A stretch of DNA of 64,000 nucleotides from Gracilibacillus salinarum (GCF_022919575.1 NZ_CP095071.1:62001-126000); one strand, 5' to 3'. Shown: positions 1 to 8,581, counted from the first letter of the stretch. The notes: generated by a model from the letters alone, not told the origin. Program-made: numbers and translations.

Positions 1-172
1 CGGCGTACTGTCAGAAGGAATGGTAAGCGGAGAACATGTTTTTTGTCCGTTACACGATTGGAAAATTAATGTCTCGGATGGATTGGTCCAAGCCCCTGAT
101 GAAGGCTGTGTTCAAACCTATCGAACAACAATAGAAGATGATAAAGTGTACGTTGAAATAACGGATAAATAA
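1..172 (+). CDS. nirD: Nitrite reductase small subunit NirD, C-terminal fragment
   Basis: The reading frame enters from the left edge and ends at TAA 170-172, leaving 56 C-terminal residues. They contain CPLHDW, the second Rieske-type Cys-x2-His motif of the small subunit of NADH-dependent nitrite reductase, followed by a short beta-strand tail ending VYVEITDK. The partner NirB would lie further left, outside the window. The siroheme genes that follow support the call, because siroheme is the cofactor of NirB. The first Rieske motif is not in view, so an intact cluster cannot be judged. Confidence 0.85.
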   Translation, partial: GVLSEGMVSGEHVFCPLHDWKINVSDGLVQAPDEGCVQTYRTTIEDDKVYVEITDK

Positions 173-210
173 AGTGCGGAAGAAACTGAGGAAAACAGTT
201 TTCAGCCAAA

Positions 211-274
211 GGAGAAGGCGAACATAACAAGAAATCCAGTAATAAATGATTCCAGTTATGTTCGGCTTTTCTCC
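211..274 (+). terminator. Long hairpin after nirD
   Basis: GGAGAAGGCGAACATAAC at the left pairs almost perfectly with GTTATGTTCGGCTTTTCTCC at the right across a loop of about 26 bases. It lies 40 bases after the nirD stop. The T run is weak, so it is either an inefficient terminator or an mRNA-end stabilising hairpin. Confidence 0.55.
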
Positions 275-329
275 TTCACTGTATGGATATACTGCGAAGT
301 AAGTTTGTGCAAAACTTAACAGAGCTGTA

Positions 330-845
330 TATGAACGTGGCGATTTTGAAATGTTTTATGTGCTAATAAAAGCTCCGGAAATAGGCTCCGCGTCCTGTGG
401 GCACGGCTTCAGCTAACTTATGAAAGAAAATACTTTTCTTTCATAAATGGATCTTCAGCTCGCGCTGATTCCACGGGAGTCTTCGCCTATTTCCTACGCT
501 TATGGGAAGTGCTACAACGAATGGCGGAGCTAAAAGCAGTGGTGCTAGACATTATAAATCATCAAAATGGTTAATCCATGCAGATAGCGGTCCATATCCT
601 TCTTGTTACATCAGTTGTAAAGCTCCATCCTAGCATAGGCCAACCACGGAGACTCCCGCGGGATTGTGCAGGTGCTGGAGATCCACTTTGTCTGCACCTG
701 CGTCTACTAGTAACGCTTCGAAGTAGGCTTTCTCGGTTCAAGGCAGCAGTGAAGTAATTCATGTAGTTGCCTAGCTCCAGTAGTGCCCGGCAGGACGCGG
801 AGTGGTTGGACAGAGCGGTATCCCAGCACATAATGTATGTCAAAA
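330..845 (-). repeat. Intergenic hairpin-pair element, degraded copy 1
   Basis: This copy holds hairpin B (377-494, arms GGAAATAGGC / GCCTATTTCC, short tip) followed by hairpin A (640-809, arms CCAACCAC / GTGGTTGG, long tip). The terminal inverted repeats and outer flanks seen in other copies are missing or unrecognisable. It fills most of the gene-free stretch between nirD and cobA. Short ORFs inside it are by-products of the hairpins. Confidence 0.8.
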
Positions 846-1032
846 TAATCTCATGGTTAAACGAATGGATTGCTGCGTAGTATGCTTCATATCTGTATTA
901 TTTGAATACCGTGGTAATAGAGATTGGTACTGTAATTTTTCATTTCTAGCAAATATAATTCTGTTATGACAATCGTTTTCTATTATATTAATAGAATAAT
1001 GGATCGGGGCAATTCTAAAAGGGGGATAACAA

Positions 1033-1809
1033 ATGGGAAAAGTATATTTGGTTGGAGCAGGTCCTGGAGATCCTGATTTGATCACTGTAAAAGCATTAAA
1101 AGCGATTCAACAGGCAGATGTGATTTTATACGATCGTTTAGTCAATCCGCAAATTTTACAAGAAGCAAAAAAAGAGGCAGATTTAATATACTGTGGAAAA
1201 TTACCGAAATTACACTTGATGAAACAAGATACGATCAACCATTTACTCGTTAAATATGGTAAGAAAGGGAAGAATGTAGTACGATTAAAGGGAGGAGATC
1301 CTTTTGTTTTCGGAAGAGGAGCGGAAGAAGCGGAAGCATTAGTAAAGAACGGGATTGATTACGAGATTGTGCCAGGAATAACGGCTGGTATAGCGGCACC
1401 GGCATATGCGGATATCCCCGTAACGCATCGCGAATTGGGACGTTCATTTGCTGTTGTTACCGGTCATTGTAAAGACGGTGAACCTTCTGAAATTAAATGG
1501 GAATACCTCGCCAAATCCGTTGATACCATTGCGATATACATGGGGATGAGTAATCTTGAATATATTACTGACCAATTAATGAGCCATGGTTTGCCAGCTT
1601 CAACGCCCATAGCAATTATCCAGGAAGGTACGACTGCTAATCAGAAGAAGGTTAGTGGTACGTTACAAACGATCATAGAACAAGTAGAAAAGCATCAAAT
1701 TCAAAATCCTGCTATGATTGTAATAGGTGAGGTTGTCAAAGTTGGTGAAAGGCTGCAATCTTTAAAAGAAAGCTTTCAGGAGATAAGGCCAATTTCAACT
1801 GCATTATAG
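1033..1809 (+). CDS. cobA: Uroporphyrinogen-III C-methyltransferase
   Basis: This enzyme methylates uroporphyrinogen III twice with S-adenosylmethionine to give precorrin-2, the first dedicated step of siroheme synthesis. The 258 residues match a stand-alone enzyme without the CysG dehydrogenase domain. Visible motifs are VGAGPGDPDL at residues 7-16, RLKGGDPFVFGRG at 84-96, and VVTGH near 140. The ATG follows GGGGGATAAC. It lies 12 bases before the chelatase gene, and with sirC at 4467-5081 and the chelatase completes the siroheme route needed by the nitrite reductase upstream. B. subtilis calls the equivalent SumT/YlnD/NasF. Confidence 0.93.
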   Translation: MGKVYLVGAGPGDPDLITVKALKAIQQADVILYDRLVNPQILQEAKKEADLIYCGKLPKLHLMKQDTINHLLVKYGKKGKNVVRLKGGDPFVFGRGAEEAEALVKNGIDYEIVPGITAGIAAPAYADIPVTHRELGRSFAVVTGHCKDGEPSEIKWEYLAKSVDTIAIYMGMSNLEYITDQLMSHGLPASTPIAIIQEGTTANQKKVSGTLQTIIEQVEKHQIQNPAMIVIGEVVKVGERLQSLKESFQEIRPISTAL

Positions 1810-1821
1810 GAGTGAGCACAA

Positions 1822-2589
1822 GTGGAAGCTGTTATTTATATTTGTCACGGAAGCAGATTAACAGAATCAAAGAAAGAATCTATTGATCTAATCGAAAAGG
1901 TTAAGGAACGTGTGAATGTCCCTATTCAGGAAACATGTTTCTTAGAACTGCAGGACCCGACATTGGCACAAGCAGTTGATAATGCGGTGGAGCAGGGTGC
2001 GACAGAACTTTATATTATGCCGATTTTATTATTGACGGCTGGTCATGCAAAAAAAGATATTCCTGCGATGATTGAGCGGGAACAGGCAAGATATCCGGAG
2101 CTTTCTGTACATTATGGACGTGCGATTGAAGTTGAACCGAAAATGATTGATATTTTAGTTGATCGCATTTATGCTTGCACCGACGATCCAGCAACTTATG
2201 ATATATTACTTGTCGGGAGGGGAAGCAGTGATCAGCAAGCAGTGGGGGATACAGAGACCTTAGCTGAAATGCTTCGTCATCGGTTTCCTGCCAATCGAAT
2301 TGAAAAATGTTTTTTAGCAGCCAGTGAACCCAAATTTGAACCTTTTTTAGCAGATAAGGTTCAACAAGGAAAATCAGTATTAGTGTTACCTTATATCTTG
2401 TTTACCGGTCTGCTCGATCGAGGAATTAAAGATTACGTGAAAACATTTGAACTCGAAACAGGTCAGGAAATATTACTTACGGATTATCTCGGTCATCATT
2501 CAATAATTGTGGATATTTTAACAGAAAGAGTACTAGAAGTAAGAGAAGGAGCGAGTACGGATGCAACAATGGCTGAAAGAAGTAGCTAG
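1822..2589 (+). CDS. sirB: Sirohydrochlorin ferrochelatase (CbiX/SirB family)
   Basis: It inserts iron into sirohydrochlorin to give siroheme. The start is GTG after AGGAGTGAG. The 255 residues form two tandem chelatase half-domains. The first carries CHGSR at residues 8-12 (His9) and GHAKKDIP at 74-81 (His75), the usual metal-binding histidines. The C-terminal half has VGRGSS where some relatives have a second His. Its 3' end overlaps the next gene by 29 bases, suggesting translational coupling. A cobalt chelatase role is formally possible, but no cobalamin genes are present. Confidence 0.88.
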   Translation: MEAVIYICHGSRLTESKKESIDLIEKVKERVNVPIQETCFLELQDPTLAQAVDNAVEQGATELYIMPILLLTAGHAKKDIPAMIEREQARYPELSVHYGRAIEVEPKMIDILVDRIYACTDDPATYDILLVGRGSSDQQAVGDTETLAEMLRHRFPANRIEKCFLAASEPKFEPFLADKVQQGKSVLVLPYILFTGLLDRGIKDYVKTFELETGQEILLTDYLGHHSIIVDILTERVLEVREGASTDATMAERSS

Positions 2590-3610
2590 AGGTAAGAAGG
2601 GTTCAAAAGATTTACCGTATGAAGAAACAGTCGAAATTGCGGAAACAATGCTGACAAACCAGGCAACAGATGCCCAAATTGCCGCCTATTTGGTTGCGGA
2701 ACGTATAAAAATGGAGACGCCTGAAGAATTACTAGCGTTTATTCATACGCTCCAAAAGCATGCGGATCGCTTTGAACTATCAAAAGAAATGCAGCAACAA
2801 ACAATTGATTTTGTCGGTCCTTATAATGGCCGTAATTCATTTGCTGCTACCATTCCTGTTTCGATTTTGTTAGCAGAGCATGGAATTCCTGCTTTTCTTT
2901 CGGCAAGTGATACGTTACCACCGAAATACGGTACATCCTTGAAAGAAGTCATCAAAGCACTTGGCTTAGCATCTGATACCGACAAAGCCACCAATGAAGC
3001 ACGATTTGCACAACATCGTTTTGCTTTTGCAGATACCGAAAAATATTGCTTGCCACTCGCAAGTATTCGGTCGATTCGTAAAGAAATTGGTGTGCGGACG
3101 TTGTTTAATACCGTGGAAAAACTAGTCAATATTGCACAAGCGCGAAATGTTATGCTAGGAGCCTTTCACCGTACTGCAATCAACAATCTTGCACATGTGT
3201 TCAAACAACTTGATTATGACCATGTTTTTCTTGTGCAAGGTTTAGAAGGATCAGAAGATGTGCCTGTCCATCGAAACAGTTTTGTATTTGATTGGACACC
3301 AGATGGTTTGGAATCCTTCTCAGTAAAGCCAAAGGACTATGGTCTGTATTCGGAGGATTATGATAAATCAGTAAAATTGTCTGCAGAAGAGCAGGCAGCT
3401 ATTGTACGTTCTGTCTTTGCTGGGGAAGCATTACCGGAACATCAATATTATTATTATCAGATTCTATTAAATGCCGGGTTGCGCTATTATTTATTCAAAG
3501 TAACCAATTCAATTGAAGAAGGTATTGAGCTGGCCGATCAACAGATAAAATCGGGTAAGGCGATGGAAAAATTACAGCAATTGCAAAAAGACAAATGTGA
3601 GGTGAGTTAA
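2561..3610 (+). CDS. Anthranilate phosphoribosyltransferase-like protein (TrpD2/YbiB type)
   Basis: The 349 residues have the helical N-terminal region and nucleoside-phosphoribosyltransferase fold layout of the TrpD family, including an ETML...ATDAQIAAYLVAERIKMET stretch at about residues 27-54. The glycine-rich GTGGD phosphoribosyl-diphosphate loop of true TrpD is replaced by VGPYNGRNSF, so tryptophan synthesis is unlikely. YbiB-like relatives bind nucleic acid, but the role of this branch is not known to me. It overlaps the chelatase gene by 29 bases and ends the siroheme cluster, which suggests a function tied to nitrite assimilation or siroheme. The start ATG follows GAGAAGGAGCG. Confidence 0.7.
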   Translation: MQQWLKEVARGKKGSKDLPYEETVEIAETMLTNQATDAQIAAYLVAERIKMETPEELLAFIHTLQKHADRFELSKEMQQQTIDFVGPYNGRNSFAATIPVSILLAEHGIPAFLSASDTLPPKYGTSLKEVIKALGLASDTDKATNEARFAQHRFAFADTEKYCLPLASIRSIRKEIGVRTLFNTVEKLVNIAQARNVMLGAFHRTAINNLAHVFKQLDYDHVFLVQGLEGSEDVPVHRNSFVFDWTPDGLESFSVKPKDYGLYSEDYDKSVKLSAEEQAAIVRSVFAGEALPEHQYYYYQILLNAGLRYYLFKVTNSIEEGIELADQQIKSGKAMEKLQQLQKDKCEVS

Positions 3611-3632
3611 ACCTCATATTTGTCCTTTTTGT
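3590..3632 (+). terminator. Intrinsic terminator of the nir-siroheme operon
   Basis: GACAAATGTGAGGT pairs with ACCTCATATTTGTC and is followed by CTTTTTG. The stem begins inside the last codons of the TrpD-like gene. Confidence 0.85.
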
Positions 3633-3639
3633 TCAGTCA

Positions 3640-4326
3640 AGAAAAGTGCAGTCACAGCAGTAACCATTTTGAACATGAAGCTGAGTTCCTATAATATGGA
3701 TTATGTAAACTATCCATCACTAGCCAAGCATCCATTTTGAGATATTTAATATGCTGGGATACCGCTTCAGCCAACCATTCCGCGTCCTGCGGGGCACGGC
3801 TGAAGCTAACTTTGTGAAGAAGGTCGCTTCACAAAGTGGATCTCCAGCACCTGCCTGATCCCGCGGGAGTCTCCGTGGTTGGCCTACGCTAGAATTGGGA
3901 CTCTGCAATTTTTGTAAGAGCTAGCATATTGATCGTATGCATATAATAGCTATCGAAAAATGACTAGAACCACTGCTTTTAGCTGTTCCATATGATGTAG
4001 CATTTCCCTAAAGCGTAGGAAATAGGCGGAGACTCCCGTGGAATCAGCGCGAGCTGAAGATCCACTTCATTTGTGCCTGTGTCTGCAAGCATTGCTTCGA
4101 AGTAAGCTTCCTCGGCACAAGGCAGCAAAGAAGTATTTTCAAGTAGTAGCCTAGCTGAAGCCGTGCCCACAGGACGCGGAGCCTATTTCCGGAGCTTTTC
4201 TAAGCAGATAAAATATATCAAAATGATCATTCTGCAATACAGGCTTTGTTTACATAATCCATATTATAGGAAGTTGTTTACTAATTAAGTCAATAAGGAT
4301 CAGGTGGTTTATGCCCGGTTTTTCCT
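3640..4326 (+). repeat. Intergenic hairpin-pair element, complete copy 2 (A next to L)
   Basis: The order is left flank L with GTGCAGTCACAGCAG at 3647, inverted repeat TATAATATGGATTATGT at 3690-3706, hairpin A 3771-3882 (short tip), spacer, hairpin B 4018-4190 (long tip), matching inverted repeat at 4252-4268, and right flank R ending ATGCCCGGTTTTTCC. This is a good reference copy for the family. It occupies the gap between convergent operons. Confidence 0.9.
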
Positions 4327-4340
4327 ATAAGCAGCGGGAT

Positions 4341-4447
4341 TATATATGTACTGTCATAGAAGTGATCAAGCTGAACATGGGTTCTTTTAATATGGATTAT
4401 GCTAAGACTGTATTTCAAAATAAACACTAACATAATCCATATTATAG
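4341..4447 (+). repeat. Miniature derivative of the intergenic element
   Basis: Directly after copy 2, an L-like stretch (TGTACTGTCATAGAAG) runs into TAATATGGATTATG at 4388-4401 and, after only about 30 bases, ACATAATCCATATTATAG at 4430-4447. Both hairpins are missing, leaving a short palindromic element. Confidence 0.75.
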
Positions 4448-4466
4448 CTAGTTACGAGTGGAAGGT

Positions 4467-5081
4467 TTAAGACCTGTTTCTTTGCTTATGCAGCCATGTT
4501 TGCTGTTCTTTTTTGTCGTAGATGGGGTCTTCTATCAGTTGTGACAACAATTGTTTTTTTAGCTGAGGTGTTAACTCTTGCTGTTTTAGTAATTTTCTTG
4601 CCTGATATAGAAAGTCAACATACTGTTCATATTGATCAGGAATTTCCTGCTCGATTGCATGTTTTATTTTTTTCGCAAGTATGGGACTTGCTCCTCCTGT
4701 TGAAATGGCAATTTGCAGTTTCCCTCTGGTTAGCGTAATAGGGAATTGTACATTGCCATCTTCTGAGCGATGACTGGCGTTAATCCAAGAATGGGAAGGT
4801 GCATGATCGACTATGTATTGGTTGATTGCTTCATCATTGGTTGCAATGATGATTAAGTCGGCATTCTGGAAGTGTTGAAATTTACATTTTTCCTTCAGCC
4901 AATCTATTTGATACCTTTTAATTAATTGATGCAATTCAGCAGTTACTGACGGACTTACCACTGTGATTTTCTGGTAATAGGGAAGCAAGTGCTTCAGCCT
5001 TCGAAGTGCGACTTGTCCACCACCTATGATGACGATTTTTTTATTGTTTAAATTCACAAACAGAGGGGAAAATTGCCTCAT
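4467..5081 (-). CDS. sirC: Precorrin-2 dehydrogenase (SirC/YlnF-like)
   Basis: It oxidises precorrin-2 to sirohydrochlorin with NAD+, the step between CobA and the chelatase. The 204 residues fit the stand-alone SirC family. The N-terminal Rossmann motif VIIGGGQVALRR lies at about residues 17-28, and NASH...VQFP and TGGASPILAKKIK follow in the expected places. It is convergent with the siroheme operon, so the pathway is split over two transcription units, separated by element copy 2 and its miniature. Confidence 0.9.
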   Translation of the reverse strand: MRQFSPLFVNLNNKKIVIIGGGQVALRRLKHLLPYYQKITVVSPSVTAELHQLIKRYQIDWLKEKCKFQHFQNADLIIIATNDEAINQYIVDHAPSHSWINASHRSEDGNVQFPITLTRGKLQIAISTGGASPILAKKIKHAIEQEIPDQYEQYVDFLYQARKLLKQQELTPQLKKQLLSQLIEDPIYDKKEQQTWLHKQRNRS

Positions 5082-5157
5082 GCGCTACACTCCAATATTT
5101 ATTACTATCGCTCGTACTTCTTATTGTAGTATGCTTAGGGAGAGTGGGCAAGCTTAC

Positions 5158-5187
5158 TTGACAGATATCATTACTATTTTTTACACT
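5158..5187 (+). promoter_or_regulatory. Sigma-A-type promoter for the hydrolase gene
   Basis: TTGACA at 5158-5163 and TACACT at 5182-5187 are separated by 18 bases, about 50 bases before the hydrolase start. The -35 is perfect and the -10 has one mismatch. Confidence 0.6.
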
Positions 5188-5237
5188 AGGATAAAGAAAA
5201 TGTTTCGAATTTGAGATAAAAGAGAAAGGGTGTAGGC

Positions 5238-5846
5238 ATGAAACATATTTTTAAAGAGGGAAAAAGCCTAACAGGCCCCACCATATTACTATTGCATGGA
5301 ACAGGTGGAACGGAACAGGATTTATTACCGTTAGCTGACATTATAGATTCAGAAGCAAATGTGTTAAGTGTGCGTGGCAATGTACTCGAAAATGGGATGC
5401 CACGTTTTTTTAAGCGCTTGGCAGAAGGTGTGTTTGACGAGGAAGATCTTATCGAACGAACGAAAGAATTGTATCAATTTATCGATGAAGCAGCCCAGGA
5501 ATACGGATTTGATCGCAATTATGTGATTGCAGCAGGTTATTCGAATGGTGCTAACATTGCAGCAAGTCTGTTGTTCCATTACCAGGACGCCCTTACGGCT
5601 GCGGTATTACATCATCCCATGGTTCCTAGAAGAGGTATAGAATTACCGGAGCTTGCCAGTGTGAACGTCTTGATTACTGCAGGCAGAAATGATCCATTAT
5701 GTACAGAACAGGAATCACAAGATTTAGAAACGATTCTGCAAGCGAACGGTGCAGATGTAGAAGTACACTGGGAAAATAACGGACACCAGCTAACCCAAAC
5801 CGAAGCAGAAGCCGCAAGAGAGTGGTATCAGAGAAAATTTAAATAA
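5238..5846 (+). CDS. Alpha/beta hydrolase, MhqD-like carboxylesterase family
   Basis: The 202 residues have the carboxylesterase/phospholipase layout: oxyanion-side motif LLHGTGG at 18-24, nucleophile elbow GYSNG at 100-104 (Ser102), Asp152 in GRNDPLC and His183 in NGHQLT. Relatives such as B. subtilis MhqD are linked to quinone or electrophile stress, but the substrate cannot be read here. It is a single-gene unit with its own promoter and a strong terminator. No signal peptide, so cytoplasmic. Confidence 0.8.
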   Translation: MKHIFKEGKSLTGPTILLLHGTGGTEQDLLPLADIIDSEANVLSVRGNVLENGMPRFFKRLAEGVFDEEDLIERTKELYQFIDEAAQEYGFDRNYVIAAGYSNGANIAASLLFHYQDALTAAVLHHPMVPRRGIELPELASVNVLITAGRNDPLCTEQESQDLETILQANGADVEVHWENNGHQLTQTEAEAAREWYQRKFK

Positions 5847-5855
5847 TAGAGAAGA

Positions 5856-5900
5856 AGCTGTGCATATCAGATTAAATGCACAGCTTTTTTTTTTTTTTTT
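5856..5900 (+). terminator. Intrinsic terminator used as an intron landing site
   Basis: AGCTGTGCAT (5856-5865) pairs with ATGCACAGCT (5876-5885), followed by about 16 T. The group II intron begins some 10 bases later. Confidence 0.92.
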
Positions 5901-6441
5901 ATGAGTAGCGTGCCCAGCAAGCCGTTAATTGCTAGTTGGTGAAAGTCCAATACGAGTAAGTGCCAAGACGCTCGGTAGCTGACGAGCAACTGGTGGAGAA
6001 ATCCTAAGGTTGAAGCCTCGTGACAAAGTAACTCTTTAGGGAGTGCGAGCAACTTAGCAGGTCGTAACATAAAGTGAATCTTGTAGCCTCGACAATTACA
6101 ACCCTCTAAGAGGAACAAGGGAAGTCTAGCCTCTTGCTCATAGGTGAAGACCATGGAAGGTGTAAAGAACTTGGATAGACAACACCAAAGAATCCCTCGG
6201 GGTATGGAGATCGACATGTTAAGAAAGTAGTTAACGGAACTGGGGATATCCTCCTCGGTCACTTCAGAGAAGAAGTAAAACAAAAACCTATAAGCGTAAT
6301 GTGAAATGGTGGATGGGCTGAGAGGAAGTCGGAGGGGGTTATAGTACCGAAGAAAGCCATGACAACACAACGTGGCTGAAGGGAAGGACGGCAGAAGCCA
6401 ATTCCCTACTTCGTTCATATGTTTTAAGGAGGTAAGAGTGA

Positions 6442-7737
6442 GTGAATGCTAAAATAGCTAACTACACCAATAATGTAAAAGCTCGACAACTTCAACGAAC
6501 ATTATACCTTTGTGCCAAGGGAAGTAAGACACGGCGGTTCCATGCGTTATATGATAAGATGCATCGACCTGATATCCTATGGGAAGCATGGCGAAGAGTG
6601 AGAGAAAATAGAGGAGGTAGCGGGGTCGATCAACAAACACTGGAAGATATCAGTGATTATGGAGAAAAGAAGTTCTTGAATGAGCTCTACGTGGAATTGA
6701 AAGAGAAAGACTATCAGCCTCAACCCGTGCTACGAACCTATATACCGAAAGATGATGGAAAGAAACGACCACTAGGCATCCCAACGGTGAAGGACAGGGT
6801 TGCACAAATGGCAATGAAGATTGTAATCGAACCCATTTTTGAGGCGGACTTTAAAGAAAGTTCGTATGGGTTTCGTCCAAAGCGAAATGCTCATCAAGCG
6901 ATTGCGAAAATTCGCAAAGAGAGTAAACGAAGCTATTGGGTGTTAGACGTCGACATCCAAGGTTACTTTGACAACATCAATCATGAAAAGTTGATGAAAT
7001 TGGTAGAACAGCGTATAAGTGACCGGAGAATTCTCAAGTTAGTCCGTAAATGGTTAAAAGCAGGTATTATGGAAGACGGTTCGTTACAAGAATCGGAATG
7101 GGGTGCTCCGCAAGGCGGGGTCATTTCACCATTACTATCTAATGTTTGCCTAAATGTCATGGACACGATATGGGAAAAGCAGTTTGGTCATTTGGGAACG
7201 CTGATTCGATATGCGGACGATTTTGTCATTATGTGTAAAACCAAGCAACAAGCACTAGGGAGTATACGTGTGATTCAAGGAATCATGAAGAAACTGGATT
7301 TAACGTTACACGAAGGCAAATCAAAGCTTGTCAATATCTGGGATGATAATGAAGGGTTTGATTTCTTAGGTTTTCATCATCGAAAGTTTCCTGTACGGAA
7401 GAAAGGCGGTCACGTTTTCTATTTCATGCATCATATTCCTAGTAAGAAAGCGATGAAGAAGATGCGAAAGAAAATAAAAGAATATACATCACCACGTTTT
7501 AAATTACATGTAGACATGGAAGAATTAATAGAAGGCTTAAATCGCAAATTACAAGGATTTAAGAATTACTATCAACTCTCTCCAATGTCCAAAAGATGGT
7601 TAAATCGAATTGATTGGTATGTATTACAGCGACTAAACATCTTTCGTAACAACAAGAAGAATAGGCGGTATAAGCATGGTTATCTGCAAGAAACAGCCAA
7701 AGAAGTAAGTTACAAACTAGTGAAACTGGCTATATAA
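6442..7737 (+). CDS. ltrA: Group II intron reverse transcriptase/maturase
   Basis: The 431-residue intron-encoded protein splices and mobilises the intron. RT blocks include GSGVD near 59-63, RPLGIPTVKDRVAQ at 109-122, SYGFRPKRNAHQA at 141-153, DVDIQGYFDNI at 169-179, GAPQGGVISPLLSN at 221-234 and the catalytic YADD at 257-260. The maturase X region follows, with GFKNYY. The protein ends just after X with no HNH endonuclease domain, so integration would not use second-strand cleavage by this protein. The start is GTG after AAGGAGGTAAGAGTGA. All RT motifs look intact. Confidence 0.93.
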   Translation: MNAKIANYTNNVKARQLQRTLYLCAKGSKTRRFHALYDKMHRPDILWEAWRRVRENRGGSGVDQQTLEDISDYGEKKFLNELYVELKEKDYQPQPVLRTYIPKDDGKKRPLGIPTVKDRVAQMAMKIVIEPIFEADFKESSYGFRPKRNAHQAIAKIRKESKRSYWVLDVDIQGYFDNINHEKLMKLVEQRISDRRILKLVRKWLKAGIMEDGSLQESEWGAPQGGVISPLLSNVCLNVMDTIWEKQFGHLGTLIRYADDFVIMCKTKQQALGSIRVIQGIMKKLDLTLHEGKSKLVNIWDDNEGFDFLGFHHRKFPVRKKGGHVFYFMHHIPSKKAMKKMRKKIKEYTSPRFKLHVDMEELIEGLNRKLQGFKNYYQLSPMSKRWLNRIDWYVLQRLNIFRNNKKNRRYKHGYLQETAKEVSYKLVKLAI

Positions 7738-7767
7738 CCCGTAAAGCCAAAGGAAGAAGAACGTCGG

Positions 7768-7804
7768 AAAGCCGTATGAAGGAAAACTTCACGTACGGTT
7801 TGAT
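7768..7804 (+). ncRNA. Group II intron domain V
   Basis: AGCCGTATGAAG, a GAAA loop and ACTTCACGTACGGTT form the characteristic catalytic hairpin 30 bases after the RT stop. The AGC/GTT base and the CG bulge position fit the family. Confidence 0.9.
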
Positions 7805-7911
7805 GAGGGGAAATAGGAGGAGGATACTACCTTTCAGTCTGGCTTAGTAAGGTGGAACACCCTGAAACCCGAGGACAGAAGACAATATCCAATTCCTGTT
7901 TTCTACTCTAC

Positions 7912-8473
7912 AAGAAAGTATATAAGTACAGTAACAGCAGTAATCATTTTGAACATGAAGCTGAGTTCCTATAATATGGATTATGTAAACAAAGTCTGTA
8001 TTGCAGAATGATCATTTTGATATATTTTATCTGCTTAGAAAAGCTCCGGAAATAGGATCCGCGTCCTGTGGGCACGGCTTCAGCTAACTTATGAAAGAAA
8101 ATTCTTTTCTTTCATAAGTGGATCTTCAGCTCGCGCTGATTCCACGGGAGTCTCCGCCTATTTCCTAAGCTTTAGGGAAGTGCTACATCATATGGAACAG
8201 CTAAAAGCAGTTGTTCTAATCATTTTTCGATAGCTATTATATGCAAACGATCAATATGCTAGCTCTACCAAAAATTGTAGAGTCCCAATTCTAGCGTAGG
8301 CCAACCACGGAGACTCCCGCAGGACGCGGAGTGGTTGGACAGAGCGGTATTCTAGCACATTAAATATCTCAATATGGATGCTTGGCTAGCAATGGCTGAC
8401 ATAATCCATATTATAGGAAGTTGTTTATTAATTAAGTCAATTAGGACCGGGTGGGTTATGCCCGGTTTTTCTT
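7912..8473 (+). repeat. Intergenic hairpin-pair element, copy 3, core reversed (B next to L)
   Basis: Flank L and inverted repeat TATAATATGGATTATGT (7970-7986) are as in copy 2, and the right repeat (8399-8415) and flank R are also in the usual orientation. Between them the order is reversed: hairpin B (8048-8165, short tip) comes first and hairpin A (8301-8338) second. The 70 bases after the left repeat are nearly identical to the reverse complement of the 70 bases before the right repeat of copy 2. Hairpin A has lost its whole tip, leaving a 38-base stem. Confidence 0.9.
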
Positions 8474-8483
8474 AGTCGATTAA

Positions 8484-8540
8484 CAATAAAGTAGCTCGGT
8501 GCAGTGAAAATATAAAATGTAGCAAGTATACGAAAGCAAG
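8484..8540 (+). repeat. Short repeat family 2, copy a
   Basis: AGTAGCTCGGTGCAGTGAAAA followed by AGCAAGTATACGAAAGC resembles stretches at 43671, 47690 and 55158 with the shared pattern GACGYAGTGAAAA...AAGTATA. All lie beside the large intergenic elements or in a gene-free gap. Confidence 0.5.
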
Positions 8541-8581
8541 ACATAAAGGAGAATTTCAAGCTCAAAAAGAAGTGCGGTGCC

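Larger units (their letters stand above)
5910..7911 (+). mobile_element. Group II intron with its reverse transcriptase
   Basis: The proposed 5' end is GTGCCCAGC at 5910, and the structured leader contains GGTGAAAGTCCAATACGAG. The RT gene is at 6442-7737 and domain V at about 7768-7804. Domain VI is set by a 10-base-pair helix, GGAAATAGGA near 7809 with TCCTGTTTTC near 7894, and the 3' end CTACTCTAC at 7911. The 3' exon starts AAGAAAGTATATAAG, which is the left flank of element copy 3, so the intron sits exactly between a terminator and that repeat. The domain VI loop is unusually long, about 75 bases. Boundaries are good to a few bases at the 5' side. Confidence 0.85.

Noticed and set aside
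571..843. A 90-codon ORF, and similar ORFs at 3720, 25729, 29897, 50279, 54453 and 54837
   Set aside because: All lie inside the intergenic elements, share frames created by the hairpin sequence, and lack ribosome sites. Similar peptides such as GQPRRLPRD recur because the DNA repeats, not because a protein is conserved.
2561..3610. Calling this gene trpD (tryptophan synthesis)
   Set aside because: The catalytic GTGGD loop is replaced and no trp genes are nearby.
5867..6418. A 183-codon minus-strand ORF upstream of the RT gene
   Set aside because: It is antisense to the structured RNA part of the group II intron.
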